A stretch of 6,110 bases of DNA from Porphyrobacter sp. (GTDB taxonomy: Bacteria > Pseudomonadota > Alphaproteobacteria > Sphingomonadales > Sphingomonadaceae). The position numbers were made by a program, and so were the translations under genes. Location: NCBI GenBank assembly GCA_021732945.1, contig JAKFWB010000134.1, positions 1-6,110 of the forward strand. Direction: 5' to 3'. Shown here piece after piece: positions 1 through 6,110 of this stretch. Within the stretch, counting starts at the first letter, position 1, and each line of letters opens with the position of its first letter. The notes beneath the pieces are model-generated. The model worked only from the letters and a program-made list of their open reading frames with translations. It had not been told where the DNA came from and ran no database searches.

Positions 1-908
1 GCCTCGGTGATCGCAGGCGTCCCGGCCTCAAACCGCTGCGGCGGCGGGGCGTAGGTGGTGCGTTCAAAGGTAACGCGGTCAATCATCGCGCCGCCGCCCT
101 GATAGGGGGGCATGTCGGCAAGGATGTCGGCCTTCGCCCACAGCGCGCCGATGCCAGTGGGGCCATAGAGCTTGTGCGCGGAGAAGACGTAGAAATCGCA
201 GGCAAGCGCCGCGACATCGACCGGCATGTGGGCTGCGCTCTGGCACCCGTCGAGCAGCAGCTTTGCCCCCACCCGGTGCGCCAGTGCAGCGGCGCGGGGG
301 GAATCAAGCAGCGCCCCGGTGACGTTGGAGACATGGCCGAGCGCGACCAGCTTGTGCGACTCGGTGAGCATGGCTTCGGCGGCATCAAGGTCAATCTGGT
401 GGTCTGACGTCAGCGGGCAGACGTCGATCAACACGCCCGTATCCTCCGCCACCATCTGCCACGGCACGATGTTCGAATGATGCTCGGCTTGCGAGAGCAG
501 GATGCGGTCCCCAGCCTTCAGGTTGGCGCAGCCCCAGGTCTGGGCGACCAGGTTGATCGCCTCGGTTGCGCCGCGCGTGAAGATCAGCTCGTCCTCATGC
601 CCGCCGATGAAGCGGGCGACAGTCCGCCGCGCCGCCTCGTAAGCGAGCGTCATCTCGGCCGAGCGGGCATAGACGCCCCGGTGGACGGTGGCGTAATCCT
701 CGCCCAGCGCGCGCGCCATGGCGTCGATCACGGCGCGCGGCTTCTGCGCGGTGGCGGCAGTGTCGAGGTAGTGCCACGGTTTGCCGTTATGGGTGACCAT
801 GCCGGGGAAGTCGCTGCGCAGGTCGCCAATGTGCGCCCCCGCGAAGGCGGGGGCCTCAGGCGGCGTTGCGCTTTGCTGCGGGAGGTCCCCGCCTTCGCGG
901 GGACTCAC
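1..908 (-). CDS. sufS: SufS cysteine desulfurase, 3' end cut off by the window edge
   Basis: PLP-dependent class V aminotransferase-fold enzyme that takes sulfur from L-cysteine and passes it to the Suf scaffold; cytoplasmic. The frame stays open from GTG at 908-906 to the window edge (302 codons; the family is about 405-415 residues). Numbered from the GTG, visible motifs are LRSDFPG (30-36), YLDTAATAQKP (from 47), HRGVYARSAEMT, RGATEAINLVAQTWG, AEHHSNIVPWQ (PLP-stacking His), LGHVSNVTG, DGCQSAAHMPVDV (PLP Asp and Gln) and FSAHKLYGPTG, whose Lys246 (codon 173-171) matches E. coli SufS Lys226. The catalytic cysteine lies in the missing part. The start is uncertain. The only in-frame ATG (800-798, residue 37) would remove the conserved LRSDFP helix, so GTG 908 is preferred although its Shine-Dalgarno is weak. 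Residues 2-25 are encoded by the hairpin repeat at 835-904 and extend the protein by about 21 residues compared with E. coli. It lies 14 nt after sufD. Confidence 0.93.
   Translation of the reverse strand, partial: MSPREGGDLPQQSATPPEAPAFAGAHIGDLRSDFPGMVTHNGKPWHYLDTAATAQKPRAVIDAMARALGEDYATVHRGVYARSAEMTLAYEAARRTVARFIGGHEDELIFTRGATEAINLVAQTWGCANLKAGDRILLSQAEHHSNIVPWQMVAEDTGVLIDVCPLTSDHQIDLDAAEAMLTESHKLVALGHVSNVTGALLDSPRAAALAHRVGAKLLLDGCQSAAHMPVDVAALACDFYVFSAHKLYGPTGIGALWAKADILADMPPYQGGGAMIDRVTFERTTYAPPPQRFEAGTPAITE
835..904. repeat. REP-like pair of inverted GAAG/CTTC hairpins
   Basis: Two 20-nt perfect palindromic hairpins face each other. On the plus strand, 835-854 has an 8-bp stem around the loop GAAG (core CCCCGCGAAGGCGGGG, 837-852). 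The second, 885-904, has an 8-bp stem around CTTC (core CCCCGCCTTCGCGGGG, 887-902). The 16-nt cores are exact reverse complements, so the whole 70-nt unit could also fold as one long stem with a 30-nt middle (855-884) that is itself weakly palindromic. The design, two head-to-head short palindromes, is that of REP/BIME elements, and I recall similar CCCCGCGAAGGCGGGG-type repeats scattered in sphingomonad genomes (memory, not checked). It covers the sufD-sufS boundary and is read through by the inferred sufS frame. No other copy was found in this window. Confidence 0.85.
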
Positions 909-922
909 AAGATTGGAGGTCT

Positions 923-1678
923 TCACAGCCGCGCCCCTTCCAGCGCCGCCAGCGCCGCTTCGAGCAGCCGCTCATGCTCGCCAGCATCATAGAGCGAGAC
1001 GAAAGCATCGCCGATGAAGGCCTGCACCAGCAGCCGCTGCGCCGTTGCCGGGTCGACACCGCGCGCCATCATGTAGAAGCGCGCGGCTTCGTCCAGCGCG
1101 CCGACGGTTGCGCCGTGGGCGCATTTGACGTCATCGGCGAAGATTTCGAGCTGCGGCACGGCATTGGCGCTCGCACCCGCCTCCAGCAGCAGTGCCTTGA
1201 AATCCTGCGCCGCATCGGTCTTTTGCGCATGCCGGGCGACCTTGATTTCCCCGAGGAAATTGCCCGTCGCCCCCGCCCAGTGGACCGCGCGGATGGTCTG
1301 GTTGGAGGTCGCTTCCGGCTCGGCATGGATGACCTGCGTCACGAATTCGCGCGTGACGCCCGCCCCGCCGATGGTGACGCCGCCGAATTCGAAATGCGCG
1401 CCCCGGGCAAGCCGCACCTCGACCTCGACGCGGGTGTAATCGCTCCCTGCATTGGTGATGAAGAACGCCGCCGACGCTCCCTCGGCCAGCTGGACGCGGA
1501 AGCGGTGCAGTTCGGGCGCATCGTTGCCGACCACGAGGCAGCGGGTCACGCTTGTCCCGGCGGCAACGTCGATCGCCTGCCACTGGTCAAGCGCCTCCCT
1601 GCCAAGCCGTGCCACGCCGTCCATATCGGCATAACGCCACGCCTCGTCGCGGCGCGTGGGGAGGGTTGCGAGTGTCAT
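923..1678 (-). CDS. sufD: SufD, short form, Fe-S cluster scaffold subunit
   Basis: SufD pairs with SufB in the SufBC2D complex that assembles iron-sulfur clusters in the cytoplasm. The 251-residue product has the N-terminal TRRDEAWRYADMD (8-20), matching the conserved R-x-E-x-W-[KR]-Y element, a beta-helix-like core rich in alternating hydrophobic residues, and the family hallmark QLEIFADDVKCAHGATVG (176-193). His188 aligns with E. coli SufD His360, and both are 63 residues from the C-terminus. E. coli SufD has 423 residues, so this one lacks much of the N-terminal half; I recall similar short SufDs in sphingomonads. The ATG at 1678 overlaps the preceding gene's stop as ATGA and has a GGAG at 1688-1691 (9-nt spacing), which supports this start. 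A longer plus-strand open frame across it is a shadow. Confidence 0.95.
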   Translation of the reverse strand: MTLATLPTRRDEAWRYADMDGVARLGREALDQWQAIDVAAGTSVTRCLVVGNDAPELHRFRVQLAEGASAAFFITNAGSDYTRVEVEVRLARGAHFEFGGVTIGGAGVTREFVTQVIHAEPEATSNQTIRAVHWAGATGNFLGEIKVARHAQKTDAAQDFKALLLEAGASANAVPQLEIFADDVKCAHGATVGALDEAARFYMMARGVDPATAQRLLVQAFIGDAFVSLYDAGEHERLLEAALAALEGARL

Positions 1679-2064
1679 GAACGCTTGCTCCGCCGCTCAA
1701 CCACAAGCGAGGCGATCCGTGCTTCGCGCTCTGCGAAAATGCAGTCATAAACGCCGTTGTTCCGCATCAGCGCATCGAACTGCTGCTGTGCTTGCTCGCG
1801 CGGCACGTCAGCGTCATTAATCGCCTGCCATTTGGCAATGTGCGGTGTCAGACAGGCACGGATCGCGTCGCAACCTATCGCGTCGATTGCCTTGTCGCCC
1901 GTAGACCGCCGTGTCTTGCAGACAAGTGCGCCCTTGCGCAGTTTCCAGCTGCCGCTCCAATTGCGCAGTCGCTTGCCGACCACTTCGATCTCATTCTCGA
2001 CCGGCAGCTCTGCCACCGGCTGCGTTGCGGCAAGCGTGAGGGAGGCGATAAGCACGCCCATCAT
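1675..2064 (-). CDS. Small putative exported protein with four cysteines, within suf operon
   Basis: I do not recognise a named function. The 129-residue product starts with a hydrophobic segment (residues 3-14) followed by TQPVAELP, resembling a short signal peptide with an Ala-x-Ala-like site near 16-18, though no basic residue precedes the hydrophobic part. It is followed by EIEVVGKRLRNW (25-36), a motif often seen just after the signal in sphingomonad exported proteins (from memory). The mature part has Cys49, Cys65, Cys71 and Cys108, enough for two disulfides, and a basic C-terminus (VVERRSKRS). Periplasmic location is an inference; a membrane-anchored or cytoplasmic protein is possible. 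It overlaps the sufC stop (ATGA at 2064) and the sufD start (ATGA at 1678), so it is translated as part of the suf mRNA. An ATG-ATG pair makes the exact start ambiguous by one codon; no strong Shine-Dalgarno is seen, which suggests coupling to sufC. Confidence 0.8.
   Translation of the reverse strand: MMGVLIASLTLAATQPVAELPVENEIEVVGKRLRNWSGSWKLRKGALVCKTRRSTGDKAIDAIGCDAIRACLTPHIAKWQAINDADVPREQAQQQFDALMRNNGVYDCIFAEREARIASLVVERRSKRS
1688..1691 (-). promoter_or_regulatory. Ribosome binding site of sufD
   Basis: GGAG on the minus strand, 9 nt before the sufD ATG (1678) and inside the 3' end of the preceding gene. It fixes the sufD start at the ATGA overlap, so sufD can be initiated both independently and by coupling. 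Confidence 0.6.
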
Positions 2065-2822
2065 GCCATCACCGCGTCATAACCCTCGGCCTCGAGCCGC
2101 AGCGCGAGTTCAGGGCCGCCGGTTTCGACGATCCGGCCACCGGCGAGGATGCTCACCTTGTCGGGCTTCACCACGTCGAGCAGGCGCTGGTAGTGGGTGA
2201 TGAGCAGCACGGCTTTGTCAGGGGCGCGCATGATCGTGTTGATCCCAGCGCCCACGATCCGCAGCGCATCGATATCAAGGCCAGAGTCGGTTTCGTCCAG
2301 CACCGCGAAAGTGGGGTCGAGGATGCCCATCTGCACCATCTCGGCGCGCTTCTTCTCGCCCCCGGAGAAGCCGACATTCACCTGCCGCTTGAGCATGTCC
2401 ATGTCCATCTGAAGCAGAGCGGCTTTCTCTTTGGCGAGCTTCAAGAACTCGCCGCCGCTCAGGGGGTCTTCGCCGCGCTGGCGGCGCTGCGCGTTCAGGG
2501 CCTCGCGCAGGAATTGCACGTTGGAGACGCCGGGAATTTCGACCGGGTATTGAAAACCGAGGAACAGGCCCTTGGCGGCGCGCTCGTGCGGATCGAGCGC
2601 CAGCAGATCCTCGCCCCGAAAGCTCACGCTGCCGCCGGTCACTTCGTACCCTGGCTTGCCGCCGAGCACATTCGACAACGTCGACTTGCCCGCGCCATTG
2701 GGGCCCATGATCGCATGGATCTCGCCCGCAGGAACAGTGAGGCTGAGGCCCTTGAGGATCGGCTTGTCGCCGACGCTGGTGTGGAGGTTGTCGATAATCA
2801 ACATGGCGGGGTTCCGGTTCAT
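2061..2822 (-). CDS. sufC: SufC, ABC-type ATPase of the SufBCD scaffold
   Basis: Cytoplasmic ABC ATPase that drives conformational change in SufBC2D during Fe-S assembly. All nucleotide-site elements are present: Walker A GPNGAGKST (40-48), Q-loop Gln91 in GFQYPVEIPGV, signature FSGGEKKRAE (152-161), Walker B with catalytic Glu177 and D-loop in VLDETDSGLD (174-183), and switch His210 in LLITHYQ. YPVEIPGV and DETDSGLD are typical of SufC rather than of transport ABC ATPases. Length is 253 residues from the ATG at 2822, which overlaps the dioxygenase stop as ATGA, or 247 from a second ATG at 2804 (MLIIDNLH), which is closer to the usual SufC N-terminus. Neither has a strong Shine-Dalgarno; the overlap pattern in this operon favours 2822 and homology favours 2804. 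Confidence 0.97.
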   Translation of the reverse strand: MNRNPAMLIIDNLHTSVGDKPILKGLSLTVPAGEIHAIMGPNGAGKSTLSNVLGGKPGYEVTGGSVSFRGEDLLALDPHERAAKGLFLGFQYPVEIPGVSNVQFLREALNAQRRQRGEDPLSGGEFLKLAKEKAALLQMDMDMLKRQVNVGFSGGEKKRAEMVQMGILDPTFAVLDETDSGLDIDALRIVGAGINTIMRAPDKAVLLITHYQRLLDVVKPDKVSILAGGRIVETGGPELALRLEAEGYDAVMA

Positions 2823-3655
2823 TCGATGATATCAGCGCGGCACAAAAGCACACGCATCGGTTGGTCCAGGCGCTCGTACACTCGGCGCGAGACAAGCAGT
2901 TTCTGATACTTCGTGGCCCTGACCGTGCGGGGTTCCTGCCACCAGTCGCGGCTGTGCACGGAAAACAAGATGGGGCGCGGCGCTGTGCCATTATTGCCGC
3001 GCCCGCTGTGGTGGGTTCGGAAATCCCACAGCAGCGCCGATCCCGGCTCCAGAGCGGGGGCGAAATCCGGCGGCCCATCCCCGTCTGGCTTACGGTGTGA
3101 ACGGCGCCAGAAGGCGGTCGTCCCGCTGACCTCGTCGAGCGGCACCAGCGGGATCGCCAGCGACAGCGCAAAGCAGGGCAGGATGCGGTCAAGATTGGTG
3201 CCGGTAAACAACAGCCCGTCATGGTGGCGGCCCTGATTGGGAGAGCCGGGGCGCGACACCAGCAGGCCGAAGGATTCAAGGATGCGTTCCGGCCCGAGCA
3301 TCGCCGCGGCCATCTGCGCGATGACATCGGGCATGAAGACCTCACGCCGCGCCAGCACATCGTCAATCACCAGCGGGGCGGTGTGCCGTCCGGGATAGGA
3401 ACCCAGGTAACGTTCGGGGTCTGGCGAGGCGTGGTCGGGATAGCGCGTGACGATGTGCTCTCGGCATTCCTCCAGCACGGAAGGGTCGACCAGATGGTCG
3501 AGCACGACAACCCCTTCCCGGGCCAGAATATCCAGCGCGCGGGCAAGCGCATCGGCCTGGTCTACCCCTGATGCAAAGGACACGCGCATCTCGGGCGCGT
3601 CGGGCGTCAGACGGACGGGATCGTCATGGATGGCAGGGCTGCTGGTGGTCAGCAT
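2819..3655 (-). CDS. Phytanoyl-CoA dioxygenase (PhyH)-like Fe(II)/2-oxoglutarate oxygenase
   Basis: The 278-residue protein has the metal-binding signature of the PhyH family, non-haem iron oxygenases that hydroxylate small molecules using 2-oxoglutarate and O2. His144-x-Asp146 (in QGRHHDGLLF) and the distal His216 (in WDFRTHHSGRGNN) form the iron triad, and Arg227 (in APRPILFSVH) is placed to bind 2-oxoglutarate. GTTAFWRRSH (178-187) matches the family's strand before the second half of the barrel. Early residues (33-70) fit the usual N-terminal helices, including EGVVVLDHLVDPSVLEE. The substrate is unknown, and PhyH-family members act on many compounds. It starts 3 nt after two tandem TAG codons, with AAGGGCGGA about 6 nt upstream, and ends overlapping sufC by 4 nt. 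Met23 is a possible later start. Its place in a suf operon suggests, without proof, co-regulation with iron status. Confidence 0.88.
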   Translation of the reverse strand: MLTTSSPAIHDDPVRLTPDAPEMRVSFASGVDQADALARALDILAREGVVVLDHLVDPSVLEECREHIVTRYPDHASPDPERYLGSYPGRHTAPLVIDDVLARREVFMPDVIAQMAAAMLGPERILESFGLLVSRPGSPNQGRHHDGLLFTGTNLDRILPCFALSLAIPLVPLDEVSGTTAFWRRSHRKPDGDGPPDFAPALEPGSALLWDFRTHHSGRGNNGTAPRPILFSVHSRDWWQEPRTVRATKYQKLLVSRRVYERLDQPMRVLLCRADIIE

Positions 3656-3658
3656 CTA

Positions 3659-4180
3659 CTATCCGCCCTTGTCCTTCTGCGCGGCAGCAGCAGCGGTGGC
3701 GTCGGTGCGGGCCTTGACCACGCTCGCGTCGCGCAATTCGATCACCAACCCCTTGGGCCGCTCGGCCTCATAGGCGTCAATCGCAGAGGCGGCCCCGGCG
3801 AGGCGCGAGGTGAACTGCTGATCGAGATCGCGCCCGCGCGCGACGTGGATTTTCCCGATATTGTCGAACAGGCGGTCGACCTCCTCAGGGCTCATCGTGG
3901 TTTTGGCCCCGGCGAGCATCGCATTGGATTGCGTGATCGCAAGGTCGCGAACCTGCACGCAACGTGTCACATCACCAGCGTGTTGCGTTTCGAAATCGGC
4001 CTTGCCTGCGATGCGCCGGTTGGTGACGGCGAGGCAGCGCCGGTAATCGGCCACCTGCGGCTGGATCAGGCGCGGATATTCGACCGTCCAGGTTTCAGGA
4101 TTGTCGTTCTTGATGGCGATCACAGCCTCGCCGGTAGATTGCAGGGCGAGGATGGGGGCGATGAGGGCGGCAATGATCAC
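3659..4180 (-). CDS. Small putative exported protein with two cysteines, within suf operon
   Basis: Not recognised. The 173-residue product begins with a hydrophobic run (MIIAALIAPILALQS, 1-15) that looks like a short signal peptide or anchor lacking a basic n-region, then a polar, helix-prone body with Cys49 and Cys74, which could form one disulfide if exported. The C-terminal 20 residues are Ala- and Lys-rich (ATAAAAAQKDKGG). No catalytic motif is seen. The start is GTG at 4180, overlapping the DUF559 gene stop (GTGA), supported by CCGGAG with 6-nt spacing; the ATG two bases upstream is in the frame of the other gene. It ends TAG and is followed at once by a second TAG and the ATG of the dioxygenase gene. 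A periplasmic role is inference only. Confidence 0.78.
   Translation of the reverse strand: MIIAALIAPILALQSTGEAVIAIKNDNPETWTVEYPRLIQPQVADYRRCLAVTNRRIAGKADFETQHAGDVTRCVQVRDLAITQSNAMLAGAKTTMSPEEVDRLFDNIGKIHVARGRDLDQQFTSRLAGAASAIDAYEAERPKGLVIELRDASVVKARTDATAAAAAQKDKGG
3662..3670 (-). promoter_or_regulatory. Ribosome binding site of the PhyH-like gene
   Basis: AAGGGCGGA on the minus strand, followed by TAG TAG and the ATG at 3655. It is a moderate Shine-Dalgarno-like sequence for the only internal gene that does not overlap its upstream neighbour (the other non-overlapping junction is before sufS). Confidence 0.4.
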
Positions 4181-4743
4181 ATGCGGCTCCGGGGCTTGGG
4201 GTTGCGGGTTGGGGTGTCGCCCTGAGCATTGGTGCGCGGTTTCGGGCGGTCGTAGCTCTGGTTCGGGTTCGCCGCCTTGTGCGCGCGGGCGGCGGCTTTG
4301 CGTTCGGTGATCCGGTCACGCATGGTGGCGGTGAGGCGTTGCAGCACGGCGTCGATATCTTCGAGTATATCGGTCGCCGCGATCCGCATCACCCGGATGC
4401 CGACGCTTTCGAGGCTCTTGTCGCGGCGTTTGGCGAGGGCATCGTTCTGCCCCTCCTCGTCAATTGCGAGCGCGAGCCCGAGGTTGTGGCAGTTGAAATC
4501 GACAATCGCGCTGCCGACCACGGCGTGGCGTTTGAAGGTGTAGCGGCCCAGATCAGCCTTGGTGAACTTCTCGGCCAGCGCCTTGTGCGCGTCCGACGAA
4601 TGCCGCCGCATCTCGCGCGCCTGTTCGTGCAGCGCATCGAGCCGCTTGTCCGAAATCTCCCACCCGCGACCCTTCTTCTTGAGCGCAGGGGCTTCGGCGG
4701 CGGCGGCCTCGGGGTTGAGGGCGAGGGTTTTACGGGTGGTCAT
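4177..4743 (-). CDS. DUF559-like (VSR/endonuclease-fold) protein, divergent motif
   Basis: The 188-residue protein has a middle part (about 40-138) that fits DUF559, a small restriction-endonuclease-fold domain related to the very-short-patch-repair nuclease. The matching elements are AREMRRHSSDAHKAL (the usual 'ELRRNxTxAExxLW' helix), FKRHAVVGSAIVDFNCHNLGLALAID (the 'FRRQxPIGxYIVDFxC' strands, with Asp82 and Asp95), then KRRDKSLESVGIRVMRI and DILEDIDAVLQRL. The usual E-L-D-G-G-x-H segment is instead A93-I-D-E-E-G-Q-N100, so the Glu and His common in the family are missing while Asp82 and Asp95 remain. Flanks are low-complexity: an Ala-rich N-terminus with KKKGRG, and a basic Pro/Asn/Arg tail (150-188) that could bind nucleic acid. 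It may be a weakened or altered nuclease; function and target are unknown. The ATG at 4743 overlaps the preceding stop (ATGA), with GGGA 8-9 nt upstream. Confidence 0.8.
   Translation of the reverse strand: MTTRKTLALNPEAAAAEAPALKKKGRGWEISDKRLDALHEQAREMRRHSSDAHKALAEKFTKADLGRYTFKRHAVVGSAIVDFNCHNLGLALAIDEEGQNDALAKRRDKSLESVGIRVMRIAATDILEDIDAVLQRLTATMRDRITERKAAARAHKAANPNQSYDRPKPRTNAQGDTPTRNPKPRSRM
4187..4192 (-). promoter_or_regulatory. Ribosome binding site deciding the GTG start at 4180
   Basis: CCGGAG on the minus strand, 6 nt before the GTG at 4180. This favours the GTG as a real start and matches the GTGA overlap with the preceding stop. Confidence 0.55.
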
Positions 4744-5350
4744 GCTTGCATCCCAAGCAGTTTGCGCAGGCGCTCGGACAAGGTAGGCACAGCTCTCATT
4801 GCTTCGCCTCTTGGCGTAGCACTTGGTTCCGGGATGCTCGCTTCTGAATCGCTACCGCCGGATACGGGATCTGGTTTTGTCAGAATCTTCCCAGTGTGCG
4901 GATCAAGAACACTGGCCTCACCGGCCTGCGGGTCGAACAAGACTGCATCAAAATGTCTTACGAATGAGTGCCAAACATCCCACCATACTTGAAAGCCGTC
5001 CGCCGGATTGCACCAGCCAACATGGCAGATTCTGTCGCCAATCTTGGCCGGCATTTCCACTTTCAGCATGAAATCGACTGTTTCATTCGCATGGTCGGGG
5101 CCCCATGAGTCCTCGATGATTTGAAAGTCATCCTCACCCAGTGAGCCAACCGAGCCCCCCGCGTGGACTTCCATTTCTCCGCTCACGAAAACAAAGGCTT
5201 CGTTAGAAGTGCTGACGGAGAACGGGCTTGATCCGGGCAGGCCTTCGGGTCGTACCGCCGTGATTGCCAAGCAATCCTGATCGAGCGCGGCTTGCACCTG
5301 ATCGAATGTCGGCCATTTCTCGCTGGGTACAACCAGGTAGTAATCCAAGC

Positions 5351-5354
<4 letters not shown>
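4740..5354 (-). CDS. Unrecognised 204-residue cytoplasmic protein, lower GC than neighbours
   Basis: I do not recognise this family. No signal peptide or membrane segment is visible. The N-terminus [16 protein letters not shown] (2-17) and a Trp-rich stretch (Trp114, Trp124, Trp125, Trp128, then [12 protein letters not shown] to 142) suggest one alpha/beta domain of about 155 residues; its look recalls small immunity-type or single-domain accessory proteins, but this is an impression only. A Ser/Pro-rich linker (about 160-188) leads to a basic amphipathic C-terminal helix ([12 protein letters not shown]). Cys28, Cys110 and Cys115 are present. It begins at GTG 5354, overlapping the sufB stop (GTGA), with a good GAGGGGAG Shine-Dalgarno, and ends ATGA-coupled to the DUF559 gene. 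Counted 60-base rows inside it hold 37, 31 and 34 G+C, against 43 in a row of sufD counted for comparison, so it may be a more recent arrival. Confidence 0.75.

Positions 5355-6110
<756 letters not shown>

Noticed and set aside
798..800. ATG as the sufS start
   Set aside because: It would remove LRSDFPG, a conserved N-terminal element, and has no Shine-Dalgarno.
835..904. Rho-independent terminator at the hairpins
   Set aside because: No T-rich run follows either stem on either strand, and sufS follows directly.
914..921. GGAGG-like ribosome site on the plus strand near 915-919
   Set aside because: It is on the strand without genes; on the coding strand it reads CCTCC and does not help sufS initiation.
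866..1750. Plus-strand open frame of 294 codons opposite sufD, longer than sufD itself
   Set aside because: It lies antisense to clear SufD and the upstream gene, has no recognisable domain, and is expected from GC-rich third positions in a high-GC coding strand.
2193..2906. Plus-strand open frame of 237 codons opposite sufC
   Set aside because: Antisense shadow of a certain sufC; the composition is that of a reverse-complemented gene.
2275..3366. Minus-strand 363-codon frame running across the PhyH-like gene and sufC
   Set aside because: Out of frame with two well-supported genes; its product is Arg/Pro/Ser-rich low-complexity typical of a shifted reading frame.
4279..4992. Plus-strand 237-codon open frame opposite the DUF559 gene and the unknown gene
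   Set aside because: Antisense to a gene with clear DUF559 similarity; no Shine-Dalgarno or domain seen.

Overview
This window is one uninterrupted block of minus-strand genes, read from the high to the low coordinate. It is the middle of a suf (iron-sulfur cluster assembly) operon from a high-GC bacterium. The gene set and the proteins (short SufD, 'EVVGKRL'-type exported protein, REP-like GAAG hairpins, GC-rich third codon positions) suggest an alphaproteobacterium, most likely a sphingomonad or Erythrobacter relative. That placement is an inference from family resemblance, not from a search.

In transcription order: sufB (5' end outside the window, 6110-5351); an unrecognised 204-residue cytoplasmic protein with lower GC (5354-4740); a divergent DUF559/VSR-like endonuclease-fold protein (4743-4177); a small protein with an N-terminal export-like segment and two cysteines (4180-3659); a phytanoyl-CoA-dioxygenase-like Fe(II)/2-oxoglutarate enzyme (3655-2819); sufC (2822-2061); a small protein with an export-like N-terminus and four cysteines (2064-1675); a short sufD (1678-923); and sufS (908 to beyond position 1, 3' end missing).

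SufB, SufC and SufD are the scaffold complex on which clusters are built. SufC supplies ATPase activity, and SufS strips sulfur from cysteine. All catalytic residues that can be seen are intact: the SufB Cys and Glu pair, the SufD His, the SufC Walker A, signature, Walker B and switch-His motifs, and the SufS PLP-lysine. Five non-suf genes lie between the suf genes. Six of the eight junctions are 4-nt ATGA/GTGA overlaps, one is a 3-nt gap (tandem TAG TAG then ATG) and one is a 14-nt gap before sufS. There is no room for internal promoters other than inside genes, so the nine genes are probably one mRNA with coupled translation.

The most unusual structure is a pair of inverted 20-nt hairpin palindromes (835-904) lying exactly where the sufS start codon should be. 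The reading frame stays open through them to a GTG at 908, so SufS seems to have gained about 21-24 repeat-encoded N-terminal residues. There is no intergenic stretch over 300 bases, and I saw no RNA gene, CRISPR array, insertion sequence or plus-strand gene.
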